Assembly (NCBI GenBank): GCA_016935885.1
Contig: JAFGQA010000434.1
Location: 1 to 18,466 of the forward strand
Direction: 5' to 3'
DNA from: Phycisphaerae bacterium
GTDB taxonomy: Bacteria; Planctomycetota; Phycisphaerae; UBA1845; UTPLA1
DNA: 18,466 nucleotides
Below are positions 1 through 8,131 of this stretch, piece after piece; positions within the stretch are counted from its first letter, which is position 1, and every line of letters starts with the position of its first letter. The translations under genes and the position numbers were made by a program. The notes beneath the pieces are model-generated. The model made no database searches. It was given only the letters and a program-made list of their open reading frames with translations, and was not told the origin of the DNA.

Positions 1-205
1 GCGGTGTCAATCCGGGAGCAGCAATGTTGAGCTTCACCCGGAGCGTCACCGTCAGGCAGTAGGCCAGGAAGGCCACGAAGATGTGTGCCTCCACCCGACG
101 CCCGACCTGATGGTGAATCGGCCGCAGGTCCGGGTCGCTCTCGAACGTCCTGAACGCGTCCTCCACGTGGACCAACTGCACGCACAACGCCCACAGCGTG
201 GGCAC
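1..205 (-). pseudogene. IS4/IS1634-like transposase remnant, C-terminal part (runs off window edge)
   Basis: Translating the minus strand from about 205 to the window edge gives VPTLWALCVQLVHVEDAFRT, then FESDPDLRPIHHQVGRRVEA, then HIFVAFLAYCLTVTLRVKLN. This matches what I know of the C-terminal catalytic region of DDE transposases of the IS4/IS1634 superfamily: a Glu in a V-E-x-A-F-R context, then D-L-x-x-R-P-I-x-H-x and A-H-I-x-x-x-F-L-A-Y. Upstream of about 205 the same frame is open but no longer transposase-like, and it meets a stop at 389-391. The part carrying the first two catalytic Asp residues is therefore absent, and the copy looks 5'-truncated. It lies just downstream of the tetrahaem cytochrome gene on the same strand. 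The family call is from motif memory; the exact IS family is uncertain. Confidence 0.68.
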
Positions 206-251
206 TTGTCTCTTCCAGGTCAACGCTTCGGAGCGTCCTCGGCCGCTTGAT

Positions 252-271
252 GGCGCGGACGTGCCCGCGCC
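252..271. other. GC-rich hairpin downstream of cytochrome gene
   Basis: GGCGCGG (252-258) and CCGCGCC (265-271) form a perfect 7-bp stem with a 6-nt loop. It sits about 100 nt past the stop of the minus-strand cytochrome gene. There is no following T-run, so it is at best a weak transcription-end candidate. The rest of 206-372 shows no gene. Confidence 0.25.
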
Positions 272-372
272 TTGCCTTTGGCGCGAAGACTCTATGCAAT
301 CGACCCACCCCCGACACGGCGGTGCCGGGAATGGGCCGCTTGTTCTTCAAGCCGTAATGTCGGACGCGTCGA

Positions 373-1053
373 TTACTTCCCGTGCTGCTTAAGCGGCAAG
401 TGCTCGTGCGTATCCTTGTTTTTGTCTTCCTCGAACTTGAACGGGGCTTCCTTGTTGACGGTCGGGCTCTTCTCGTTGTGGCAGTTGACGCACATGTCCT
501 TGTCGAACTTCTTCATCCCGACGGCACACATCTCCTCGTCTTTGTAAGTCCGCTTGGCCTTCTTGATTTCCTTGTGGAGCTTGGCGTACTCGCTGCCCGG
601 GCCGTGGCAAGCCTCGCAGCCAACGTTCGCCAAGTCCTCCGCTTTCTTGACGGCCTTCTCATCGGCCGGGTCCGGGATCGCGTAGCCACCTTTCTCCTCG
701 AAGCCCGTGACGTGGCATTTCAAGCACGACTTGTCCTTGGTGTAGTCCTTCTGGGGGTCGAGGTTGTGCTTCTTCTTGATCTCGACATCCTTGCCCGGCA
801 TCAACGATTCAAGGGCCCCGGCCATCTTGGTCTTGGCCCAGCTCTTATGCTGCTTGATGTGGCACATCTTGCAGGCCTTGTTTCCCACGTACTCAAACTT
901 CTTCGGAGGCTGGTCACCGACCCCCAAGGGCATCACGGCCGTGGCCACCGTGACGACTTGACTGTTGGCCACCGCAGGCGAAGCGCTCGGCCATAATGCG
1001 GCGCCGACCAGGCAGGCGACAACCACTGAGGCAAGAACCAATCGCAGTTTCAT
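373..1053 (-). CDS. Tetrahaem cytochrome c554-like periplasmic protein
   Basis: A 226-residue exported cytochrome with four CXXCH haem c sites at C61 (CKMCH), C110 (CLKCH), C146 (CEACH, followed by GPGSEY) and C188 (CVNCH). The first 29 residues form a signal peptide (MKLRLVLASVVV core, cut near AVANS). The spacing, the opening Y-V-G-x-x-A-C-K-x-C-H-x-x-Q-H and the C-H-G-P-G-x-E-Y motif are those of the cytochrome c554 family, periplasmic electron carriers in nitrogen- and metal-cycling bacteria. The start at 1053 is chosen over the in-frame start at 1104 because GGAGG lies 8 nt before it and the signal peptide starts there. The C-terminus is Lys/His-rich. It probably exchanges electrons with the multihaem proteins encoded at 5796-9424; the partner is inferred. 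It is divergent from the haem lyase gene at 1463, which would supply its haem attachment. Confidence 0.85.
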   Translation of the reverse strand: MKLRLVLASVVVACLVGAALWPSASPAVANSQVVTVATAVMPLGVGDQPPKKFEYVGNKACKMCHIKQHKSWAKTKMAGALESLMPGKDVEIKKKHNLDPQKDYTKDKSCLKCHVTGFEEKGGYAIPDPADEKAVKKAEDLANVGCEACHGPGSEYAKLHKEIKKAKRTYKDEEMCAVGMKKFDKDMCVNCHNEKSPTVNKEAPFKFEEDKNKDTHEHLPLKQHGK

Positions 1054-1156
1054 GATGCAGTCCTCCACGTAAAACGAAGTACCAAACGCCTTGTTCCAGG
1101 ACAATCCTCCTCAAGGCTCTAGTCCGACTCAATCCGTCCACCCGGCACGTACTCAA

Positions 1157-1192
1157 GGGCTGCATGATAGGCATTGGGCGAAGGCGATGCAA
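1157..1192 (-). promoter_or_regulatory. Possible sigma70-type promoter for the tetrahaem cytochrome gene
   Basis: On the minus strand TTGCAT (1192-1187), a 17-nt spacer and TATCAT (1169-1164) resemble -35 and -10 boxes. The predicted start is near 1157, giving a leader of about 100 nt before the ATG at 1053. This is pattern reading only. Confidence 0.33.
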
Positions 1193-1221
1193 CCGGTCAG
1201 GCCACCGGGCCAACCAGATTC

Positions 1222-1363
1222 GGGTCCGTGACAGTTCCGGGCGGGTGGCACTGGCAGCTTGCCTGCCAGTGTGTGAGCCCACGCGCCCACCGGAGAGACC
1301 GCACGGGTGGACGAGCCGTCCGTGGCACCCAGAATCGAATGCCGCCGGAAGTGTCACGGACCC
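1222..1363 (+). repeat. MITE-like inverted-repeat element, copy A
   Basis: The 142-bp element begins GGGTCCGTGACAGTTCC and ends GGAAGTGTCACGGACCC, terminal inverted repeats of 17 bp with one mismatch. Inside are two hairpins: CACTGGCAG (1249-1257) with CTGCCAGTG (1263-1271), and CACGGGTGG with CCGTCCGTG, which pairs with two G-T wobbles. A second copy in the opposite orientation lies at 5623-5763. It encodes nothing and sits in the gap between the divergent cytochrome and haem lyase genes. Confidence 0.72.
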
Positions 1364-1462
1364 GCCAGATTCCTGCCCAGGCGGCAGGTTTCCCCCAAAT
1401 TGCGTCTCGAATCGGAAAGAATCGCCGCGCTCAAGGCGGGGACTGACGGTAAACTAGCCGCC

Positions 1463-4400
1463 ATGAACGGAGAAATCCCGCTGCTGAGAATCTTGGGGTC
1501 GATGTGGTTTGCCGCCGTGCTGCTCGTGCTCGTGCTCGCGGCGATGGCCTGTGCGACCGTCTTTGAGGCTACCCACGGGACCGAGCGTGCCTTGGCCGAC
1601 TTCTACGCGGCCGATTGGTTCGCGTGGCTGCTTGGCCTGTTGGCCGTGAACGTCCTGGCGGCCATGCTCGTGCGGTTCCCGTTTTCCAGGCGGCAGATCG
1701 GCTTTGTGCTCACCCACGTGTCGATCCTCGTGGTCCTCGGCGGCGCCCTGGTCACCAAGGCGATCGGTATCGACGGCCAGGTAGGCATCGCCGAAGGGGA
1801 AACGGTCGAGGACATCACCCTTCCCGGGCAGCCGGTCCTGGCCGTCATCAACCGGCGCGACCAATGCCAGGCGGTGGCAGAACTCGAACCATCCGTGTTC
1901 AACGGCTTCCACGCCGCCGACTCGCCGCGTGCCGAGGCATTGGTCTTGGGCAACCTCCGCATCGAGGTGTCTCGTTACCTCCCGGATAGCGAATTCTCGC
2001 GGGAGGTGGTCGACGACAACCCACACGAGCAGCCGGCCATTCAAATCTCGCTGTCGGCGAGCGGCAGCGGCAATCCAGACTGGGTGTTTGCCAACCAAGT
2101 CACCCAGGTGGGCGCCACAGAGGTGGCGCTTCGCATGGTCCCCACCACCGAGGAACTCCTTCGCCTGGTGAACGACCCATCAGCGGGCCAACTCGATTCC
2201 AAGGGCACCGTCAGGATCGAGCACAAGGGCGAGACGTTCGATATCCCACTCGAGCAGTGCACAGACCAGGCCGCCGTGGTGGGCGAGACCGGCTACACCG
2301 TGCGTGTCCTGCGATACCTGCCGCATGCCACCGTGGGCGCCGGCGGACGGATCACCAACGCCTCGCCGCAGCCCGTCAACCCGTACATCGAGGCCGAACT
2401 CGTCGGGCCCGACGGCACGGAGCAGCGCCGCTCCTTTGCCAATTTCCCGGATTTCGGCGCCATGCACGGCTCAAAGGATGCCAATGGGCGCGATCTGAAG
2501 CTTGTCTTCGTAGCAGCGGCGAACACGTCGCCCGCCTCGCCGGTCGAGGTGCTCAGCGGGCCGGACGGCGAGATGTACGTGCGGTTTAACCGTGTGGGCA
2601 AGGCGCCGGTCTGCGAGAAGCTGACTGTTGGCACCCCCGTCGACGCGCCGTGGCCGGGGCACAAGTTCACCGTCCTTCGGCGGCTCGAACACGCGAACCT
2701 GCACGAGGTGGCCCGCGTCGTGGAACCCGCGCGCGAGACGCGCATCCCGGCGGTCCTGCTCAAGCTGACGACAGACGACCACACGAACGAAATGTGGGTC
2801 CGGAAGCACCGACCGGAAACGGTGCACATCGACGGCGTGCCGTACGAGATCAGCTTCAACAGCAAGGTTCTGCCGCTGACATTCAAACTCACCTTGAATC
2901 AGTTCCACATGGACATGTACCCCGGCACGCACAGTCCACTGACCTACGAGAGCCACGTTGCCATCCGCGATCTCGACACCGGCAACACCCTCAACCGCGT
3001 CGTCAGCATGAATCAACCCGTGCAGCACGGCGGATTCAGCTTCTACCAATCAAGCTACATCAAGGATCGCGACGGGTACATAAGCATCCTCAGTGTCTCC
3101 CGCGATCCGGGACAGCCGATCGTATATGCCGGTTACATCGGCATGATCGTCGGCATGGTGTGGGTCCTTGTGCAGCGGATGAAACGGCGCCGTGTAACGC
3201 CGACAGCCGAAACGAGCGAGGCCGAAAACCGAAAGCCGGAGACCGAAAGCGGCCCAACGCGGCAGACAGGAGCCACGGGCTTCAGCCCGTACGGCGGTGC
3301 ACAAAAGGGAAGAGCCACGGGCTTCAGCCCGTGCGGCCGTGCGCAAAAGGGAAGAGCCACGGGCTTCAGCCCGTGCGGCCGTGCGCAAGAGAGAGGAGCC
3401 GCGAGCTTGGCGCGCGTGCAGCGATCCAATCTAAACGCTCGACGCCGCGCTACGACCCATTGGGACGGACTCCTGACCGCAACCCGGTTGGGGACGCGTG
3501 CTTCTTCGCTGTTTCGTCGTTTCGCCGTTTCGTCGTTTCGTCGTTTCGTCGTTTCGCTGTTTCGCCGTTTCGCTGTTTCGCCGTTTCGCCGTTTTGGCGT
3601 TTCGCCGTTTCGCCGTTTTGGCGTTTCGCCGTTTCGCCGTTTTGGCGTTTCGCCGTTTCGACGTTTCGACGTTTCGACGTTTCTGATGTTGTCACTCGTG
3701 ACCGTTGGCCTGGCCGCGCCGCCGCCGGCCAAGGCCGAGGCAAGGCTCCCCCAGTCGCTTGACCTGACGATCGTCCGCGCCGTGCCGATCCAGCACGACG
3801 GGCGGTGGATGCCATTGGACACGGTCGCGCGCGATCTCGTCGAGCAGGTGACGGGCAATGCTTTCCATCAGGGCAACGATCCGGTCGCATTGCTATTGGC
3901 CTGGACCTTCGACCCACAAGCCTGGATGGACGAGCCCCTGATTACCATCAAGAATGCCGAGCTGCGGGCCAAGCTGAAGCTGTCGTCCTCGCAAACGGTC
4001 TATTCGTACACGCAGTTGGTCGAGAACCGGCATTTCATGTCGTTGGTGGATGGCTTGGCCCGGATCCCGCGCGACCGCAAGATGAACCCGCTCGAATCGA
4101 AGGTCAGTGATATCTCCCACCGATTGGGAATCCTCCATGACGTCCTCAACAACCAGGCAATCCGCCTGATCCCCGATCCAACGGAAGCCAACGCCGCGTG
4201 GCGGCCGATCTCCATGACGGCGCCGGACCCGACGACAGACGACGAATCGGCTGCCGAAGACACCGCGCCAGAAGGCGACCTGCTGCGCATCGCCTGGTTG
4301 GCTCTCGGAAAGTCCTTCCTCGAAGACGACGCAACGCGCTTCGCAACGGCGTCGCGGCGCCTGACGGAGGTGCTCGCCGCGCTGCCCGCCGCATATAGGC

Positions 4401-5530
4401 CAGACCCGAAACTGATCGAAACCGAACTGCACTACAATCAGTTGGCTCCGTTCACCTTGGCGTGGAAAATCACGGCGCTTGGCGCTTTGCTCGGCGCGGC
4501 GGCGATGCTCGTTCGTCGAAGGTGGTTCGACGGTGTGGCACTGGTGACCCTGTTCGCGGGCTTCGCGGTGCTGACCTACGGCTTGTCGCTGCGCTGGCAG
4601 ATCGCCGGGCGGCTGCCTACCTCCAACATGTACGAGTCGCTTCTGATCCTCAGTTGGGGCATGGGCCTGTTCGCAATGGTGGCGATCCTCGTCTTTCCAC
4701 ATCGACTGGTCCCATTGACGGCCTCCGTGATGGCCGCGTTATCATTATGCTTGGCCGACATTCTGCCGCTGGACGCCTACATTCGGCCGATCGTGCCCGT
4801 CCTGCGGGACACGTTCTGGATGGCCACGCACGTCCCCGTGATCATGGTCTCGTATTCCGTGTTGGCGTTGGGCGTCTTGATCGCGCACGTGCAGGTGGCC
4901 GTCATGGCTGTCGCACCACGGCGTCGCGAACTCATCGACACGATCGACTCGCTGCACTACTGGTACATCCACGTGGGCTCGATCTTGCTATGGGTCGGCA
5001 TCGTCACCGGCAGCATGTGGGCCATGGCATCCTGGGGGCGCTACTGGGGTTGGGACCCGAAGGAGGTCTGGTCGCTCGTCGCGCTGCTCGGGTATCTCAC
5101 CATCCTGCACGTGCGGATCAACCGCGAGAAGGTCCCGGCCTGGGCCTATGTGGTGGCCGTCTTGCTGGCCTTCGGCGTGTTCGTCATGGTCCTGCCCGCC
5201 CTGCTCCCGATCACCGGTGTGGAAGCGCTGGTGATCGGCGGCGCGATCCTCGCGATGGCGTTCCTTGTACTTGCCCGTGGCAAGTTCGCCACTGCTTTGA
5301 AGAGCATCCTTTGCTTCTGGTTGATCATCATGGCTTACGTCGGCGTCAACTTCGTGCTTGGAATGGGGCTGCACAGCTACGGTTTCGGCAAGGGCGCCGT
5401 GGTCCGGTATCTGTTCGTGATTGGCGGGATCGACCTTCTGCTGATGGCGATTTGCGCTGCGGCTTATCTTCTGCGGCGGAGAGAATCAGCGCCGCCCGCT
5501 GCCGGGTTTCCTGTTGTTGTGTCTGGATAG
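1463..5530 (+). CDS. Cytochrome c biogenesis protein, ResB-CcsA (CcsBA-like) fusion with repeat-built linker
   Basis: System II cytochrome c synthase of 1355 residues. It exports haem and attaches it to CXXCH apocytochromes outside the membrane. Residues 1 to about 590 are ResB/Ccs1: N-terminal membrane helices, His85 in FVLTHVSILVVLGG, a large periplasmic domain, HGGFSFYQSSY at 522-532 and a closing helix. Residues 600-740 are a low-complexity linker of three 14-residue repeats (603-644) and an 8-residue FRRFAVSP-type repeat (683-739). From about 742 a signal-like helix and a periplasmic domain precede the CcsA part. That part has the haem-handling motif WGRYWGWDPKEVW (1191-1203), a conserved His at 1123 and GLHSYGF with His1304. 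I prefer the ATG at 1463 because ResB homology begins there; the upstream frame is open but overlaps copy A of the repeat element. No strong ribosome site is seen. It may really be two genes joined by repeat expansion, with an alternative start for the second part at 3686. Confidence 0.88.
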   Translation: MNGEIPLLRILGSMWFAAVLLVLVLAAMACATVFEATHGTERALADFYAADWFAWLLGLLAVNVLAAMLVRFPFSRRQIGFVLTHVSILVVLGGALVTKAIGIDGQVGIAEGETVEDITLPGQPVLAVINRRDQCQAVAELEPSVFNGFHAADSPRAEALVLGNLRIEVSRYLPDSEFSREVVDDNPHEQPAIQISLSASGSGNPDWVFANQVTQVGATEVALRMVPTTEELLRLVNDPSAGQLDSKGTVRIEHKGETFDIPLEQCTDQAAVVGETGYTVRVLRYLPHATVGAGGRITNASPQPVNPYIEAELVGPDGTEQRRSFANFPDFGAMHGSKDANGRDLKLVFVAAANTSPASPVEVLSGPDGEMYVRFNRVGKAPVCEKLTVGTPVDAPWPGHKFTVLRRLEHANLHEVARVVEPARETRIPAVLLKLTTDDHTNEMWVRKHRPETVHIDGVPYEISFNSKVLPLTFKLTLNQFHMDMYPGTHSPLTYESHVAIRDLDTGNTLNRVVSMNQPVQHGGFSFYQSSYIKDRDGYISILSVSRDPGQPIVYAGYIGMIVGMVWVLVQRMKRRRVTPTAETSEAENRKPETESGPTRQTGATGFSPYGGAQKGRATGFSPCGRAQKGRATGFSPCGRAQERGAASLARVQRSNLNARRRATTHWDGLLTATRLGTRASSLFRRFAVSSFRRFVVSLFRRFAVSPFRRFGVSPFRRFGVSPFRRFGVSPFRRFDVSTFLMLSLVTVGLAAPPPAKAEARLPQSLDLTIVRAVPIQHDGRWMPLDTVARDLVEQVTGNAFHQGNDPVALLLAWTFDPQAWMDEPLITIKNAELRAKLKLSSSQTVYSYTQLVENRHFMSLVDGLARIPRDRKMNPLESKVSDISHRLGILHDVLNNQAIRLIPDPTEANAAWRPISMTAPDPTTDDESAAEDTAPEGDLLRIAWLALGKSFLEDDATRFATASRRLTEVLAALPAAYRPDPKLIETELHYNQLAPFTLAWKITALGALLGAAAMLVRRRWFDGVALVTLFAGFAVLTYGLSLRWQIAGRLPTSNMYESLLILSWGMGLFAMVAILVFPHRLVPLTASVMAALSLCLADILPLDAYIRPIVPVLRDTFWMATHVPVIMVSYSVLALGVLIAHVQVAVMAVAPRRRELIDTIDSLHYWYIHVGSILLWVGIVTGSMWAMASWGRYWGWDPKEVWSLVALLGYLTILHVRINREKVPAWAYVVAVLLAFGVFVMVLPALLPITGVEALVIGGAILAMAFLVLARGKFATALKSILCFWLIIMAYVGVNFVLGMGLHSYGFGKGAVVRYLFVIGGIDLLLMAICAAAYLLRRRESAPPAAGFPVVVSG
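3270..3395 (+). repeat. Three tandem 42-bp units containing a GGGC-TTCA-GCCC palindrome, inside the haem lyase gene
   Basis: Each unit holds CACGGGC-TTCA-GCCCGT and is followed by a CGGCCGTGCGCAAAAGG-type spacer. The 42-bp period is 14 codons, so each unit reads as GRATGFSPCGRAQK in frame. The same palindrome occurs outside genes at 16339-16356, so this looks like an interspersed repeat translated as a linker. Confidence 0.85.
3511..3678 (+). repeat. Octanucleotide tandem repeat, 21 units of GTTTCGCC type
   Basis: From 3511 to 3678 there are exactly 21 consecutive 8-bp units. The main variants are GTTTCGCC, GTTTCGTC, GTTTCGCT, GTTTTGGC and GTTTCGAC, with a degenerate 22nd unit GTTTCTGA at 3679-3686. 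Units 9-17 form a higher-order 24-bp pattern. No unit creates a stop in any of the six frames. Because 8 is not a multiple of 3, gain or loss of units changes the downstream frame unless it occurs in threes. It encodes the FRRFAVSP-like stretch between the ResB and CcsA parts. Confidence 0.9.
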
Positions 5531-5622
5531 GCGGTGTCCATCTCGAGACTGTGGCATAAACACGCAAGCCTATATTGCCACCGCTGAGACGCCAATGCCA
5601 CGAACGACCCTGGATGGGCTCC

Positions 5623-5763
5623 GGGTCCGTGACACTTCCGGCGGCATTGGATTGTGGGCGCCACGGGCGGCTTGCCCGCCCGTGCGGTCTCTCCGGTGGG
5701 CGCATGGGGCATGCACACTGGCAGGCGAGATGCCAGTGGCACCCGCCTAAACTGTCACGCACG
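5623..5763 (-). repeat. MITE-like inverted-repeat element, copy B (inverted relative to copy A)
   Basis: It begins GGGTCCGTGACACTTCCGG, the reverse complement of the end of copy A, and ends near CTAAACTGTCACGCAC, matching the start of copy A inverted. Two hairpins are visible: CACGGGCGG (5662-5670) with CCGCCCGTG (5676-5684), and CACTGGCA (5716-5723) with TGCCAGTG (5731-5738). It lies between the convergent haem lyase and 11-haem cytochrome genes, where the hairpins could help end transcription from both sides. Confidence 0.7.
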
Positions 5764-5795
5764 TGTGGGCTCCAACGTGTCTCGAAGGAGTCTTT

Positions 5796-7931
5796 TTACG
5801 GGGTTTTGCCCCCGTTCTGATCAGGTGCGACAAGCCCGGCCTTTGTCTCGTCTTCCTCCGGTGTCTGCGTCGTGTCGCCTTCCTCTTGTGTCTCCTCCGT
5901 GTCCTCCTGTACATCCTCCTTCTCGTCCCGGGCCTCCTCCGTGTCGTCCTCGATGTACGACTTGTACACGCGGCCCTTGAGGATCGGGCCTGCCGGATGC
6001 TCGTGGTCGTGCATGGCTTTGGGCATGCGCCCGTCGATCCAGGCCGGATTCATCGGATACGCCGTGGGGCTGAAGATCGTCCCGTAGATGTGCCACACGA
6101 AAATGGCCAATGTGGCCAACCAGGCTTCGTAGTAGTGGATCACGAGCATCACGTCGAGCACGCCCTTCGGCAGGCCCCAACGATCGGTGAAGAAGTTGTC
6201 GAACACCAGCAGGATGCCCGTACCGGTCATGATCGCGGCACCCCAGACCAGCGCCCAGTACTCGCATTTCTCCATGTAGGTGAACCGGCCGTGTCGAGCC
6301 TCCTCGTGGCGCAGGCCCAGGAAGAACTTGGCATTCTCCACGATGTTGACCAAATCGCGCTTGCTGAGAATCATCTCGCGGATCATGTGGCGGCCGCGCT
6401 GACCGAACAGATAAAACACGTGCCAGATCGACGAGAAGATCATCACGACGGCCGCGATTCTGTGCACCAGCCCTCGAAACTCGAATCCCCTTCCGTCACC
6501 CCAGCCGAACAGGAGCTGCGCCCACCACGAATCCGAGAACCGCAGCGCGAAGCCCGAAATAACCAGCACGATGAAACTGGACATCAGCACCCAGTGCTGC
6601 ATGGTCTCGTTAATGGTCAAGCGAACCACGAACGGCCTCTTACGCATCTGTTTAATGTGGCGAACGTAATGGGCGACGTTGTGCAGCAACATCAGACCGA
6701 TGGTGATCGAGATCATCCACAGGTAGAAAAGGCGAAAGAACGCCGGCCAGCCCGTCTTGAGGCCGGTGGCCGTGGTATGGATCCCCGTCTGGGCCAACTC
6801 CGGAGAAATGCCGGGATGGCACCTGCCGCAGGTCTTCTGAAGGTTGGCAGGATAGATCGAGGAGGTCGGGTCTTTTGACGGAAGGATGCGGTGGGCGCCA
6901 TGGCACGACGCGCAATTGGCCACCTCCACATCGCCGGCCTTGGCCTTGTGCCCGTGGTAGCTGTCCACGTAAGACGCCAACCGCCCGCCCGGGATGCCGT
7001 ACTTCTCGTTCAGCCGCACCGATTCATGGCACGGAGAACACGTCCGTTCCGCCACGTTGGCCGCATTGACCGGAGACCGTGGATCGCTGCATTCGAAGAT
7101 CCCATGCTCGCCGTGGCACGTTGTGCAGATCGGAGAATCGACCTCGCCACGCTTCACCAACGCGCCGTGGATGCCGTCCCAGTAGTCGGCGGTCACGGAC
7201 TGATGGCACCGGCCACAGGTGTCGGGAATGTTGAAGTGATAGATGGTCGACTCCGTGTCGGCGGGCCCCAGAATGCGGTGGGCCGTCCGCTTCCCGTCGG
7301 GGTCCGTCGAGGAGTGGCAGTCGTTGCACGTGGCCGAGACGTAGATGCCCATTCTGCTCGCCCGCCCGTGTATGCTTTTCTCATACAGCTCGATCGGAGC
7401 CTGTCTGAGGATGTCGTGCTTCTTCACCAGCTCCGGATTCGTGTGGCACGCCATGCACGTCCGCGCCTGGTTGCTGGGGTGCACATGGGAGCGGCGATCA
7501 TTCGAATGAAAAATGTCGTGTGTCCCGTGGCAGTCCCAACATGTCGGGATGTCGGGGTCGTCGCCGACCTTCGTGCGGCCGTGCATCTTGTAGACTGCCG
7601 TCTCGTCCTCGTGGCACGCGCCGCAGTTGACCGGCTCGACCGACGAGCCGTGTGGCTTGGCCGCCCCGATGTCCAGACCCTCCATGGACATCGATTCGTG
7701 GCACGCGGTGCAGTCCAGGTCGCTGTGAACCGATTGGGCCAACACCTTGCCAGGAGAGAGGGCCTTGCGCCCGACTGCCTTGCCGTCATGACAGTCCGTA
7801 CAGCTTGCTGGCTTCGTATCCCGTGACGTCATCGATGTCGGCGACACGCCTGAATCCTGGGCCCAAACCGCTAAGGCCACCAATAGCCATGCGGCTCCAC
7901 AACACGCGACGCTCCGTTTAGCCACCCTCAT
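5796..7931 (-). CDS. 11-haem cytochrome c fused to a b-type membrane cytochrome (CbcL-like quinone oxidoreductase)
   Basis: A 711-residue protein. After a signal peptide (residues 1 to about 24) come eleven CXXCH sites: CTDCH at 44, then CTACH, CGACH, CWDCH, CMACH, CNDCH, CGRCH, CTTCH, CSPCH, CASCH and CGRCH, ending near residue 365. From about 395 come membrane helices with His residues suited to b-haem ligation: LMLLHNVAHYVRH, GLVHRIAAVVMIFSSIWH and IHYYEAWLATLAIFVWHIY. These resemble the cytochrome b561/FdnI-type domains of formate dehydrogenases and hydrogenases. The last ~60 residues are a Glu/Asp-rich tail. The architecture is like Geobacter CbcL, a menaquinol-oxidising inner-membrane cytochrome; the equivalence is inferred. 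The start at 7931 (ATG, with GAGG 6 nt before) is preferred over the GTG at 7943. It is the last gene of the cluster begun at 11603, 200 nt after the 13-haem gene; that gap shows no gene. Confidence 0.85.
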   Translation of the reverse strand: MRVAKRSVACCGAAWLLVALAVWAQDSGVSPTSMTSRDTKPASCTDCHDGKAVGRKALSPGKVLAQSVHSDLDCTACHESMSMEGLDIGAAKPHGSSVEPVNCGACHEDETAVYKMHGRTKVGDDPDIPTCWDCHGTHDIFHSNDRRSHVHPSNQARTCMACHTNPELVKKHDILRQAPIELYEKSIHGRASRMGIYVSATCNDCHSSTDPDGKRTAHRILGPADTESTIYHFNIPDTCGRCHQSVTADYWDGIHGALVKRGEVDSPICTTCHGEHGIFECSDPRSPVNAANVAERTCSPCHESVRLNEKYGIPGGRLASYVDSYHGHKAKAGDVEVANCASCHGAHRILPSKDPTSSIYPANLQKTCGRCHPGISPELAQTGIHTTATGLKTGWPAFFRLFYLWMISITIGLMLLHNVAHYVRHIKQMRKRPFVVRLTINETMQHWVLMSSFIVLVISGFALRFSDSWWAQLLFGWGDGRGFEFRGLVHRIAAVVMIFSSIWHVFYLFGQRGRHMIREMILSKRDLVNIVENAKFFLGLRHEEARHGRFTYMEKCEYWALVWGAAIMTGTGILLVFDNFFTDRWGLPKGVLDVMLVIHYYEAWLATLAIFVWHIYGTIFSPTAYPMNPAWIDGRMPKAMHDHEHPAGPILKGRVYKSYIEDDTEEARDEKEDVQEDTEETQEEGDTTQTPEEDETKAGLVAPDQNGGKTP

Positions 7932-8131
7932 GGCAAGCCTCACATGCGCCTATTGAAGAGCGAACGGTTGATGAAACGCTCAGCAAGCCCACGGACTACG
8001 CTCCGTAGGCCTTCGACGCGCCCACGCGCCGCCTGTCAGTTGGGGGGCCTTTCAGCACATGACGCAACAGTCGGCCGACGCACGCCTCGCGAAGCCGCGT
8101 CACGCGAAAGCCCCGAAAACACGGCGGCGTT

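Noticed and set aside
382..996. Long plus-strand open frame opposite the tetrahaem cytochrome
   Set aside because: Its frame mirrors a real gene with signal peptide and four haem motifs; the translation shows no domain and is a GC-rich antisense shadow.
1307..1462. Upstream extension of the haem lyase gene to the first in-frame start
   Set aside because: The extra 52 residues overlap the MITE-like element and lack ResB homology; ResB begins at the Met at 1463.
3511..3678. CRISPR array
   Set aside because: Units are 8 bp and contiguous with no unique spacers; a simple tandem repeat.
3133..3858. Minus-strand open frame with a KRRNGETP repeat
   Set aside because: It exists only because the 8-bp repeat and 42-bp units are stop-free in all frames; it lies opposite the haem lyase and has no homology.
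5763..6878. 371-codon plus-strand frame
   Set aside because: Antisense to the 11-haem cytochrome gene; no recognisable protein and the opposite strand has clear CXXCH and membrane motifs.
7932..8131. Small gene in the 200-nt gap between the two large cytochrome genes
   Set aside because: The open frames there lack a ribosome site and any recognisable motif; no support for a gene.
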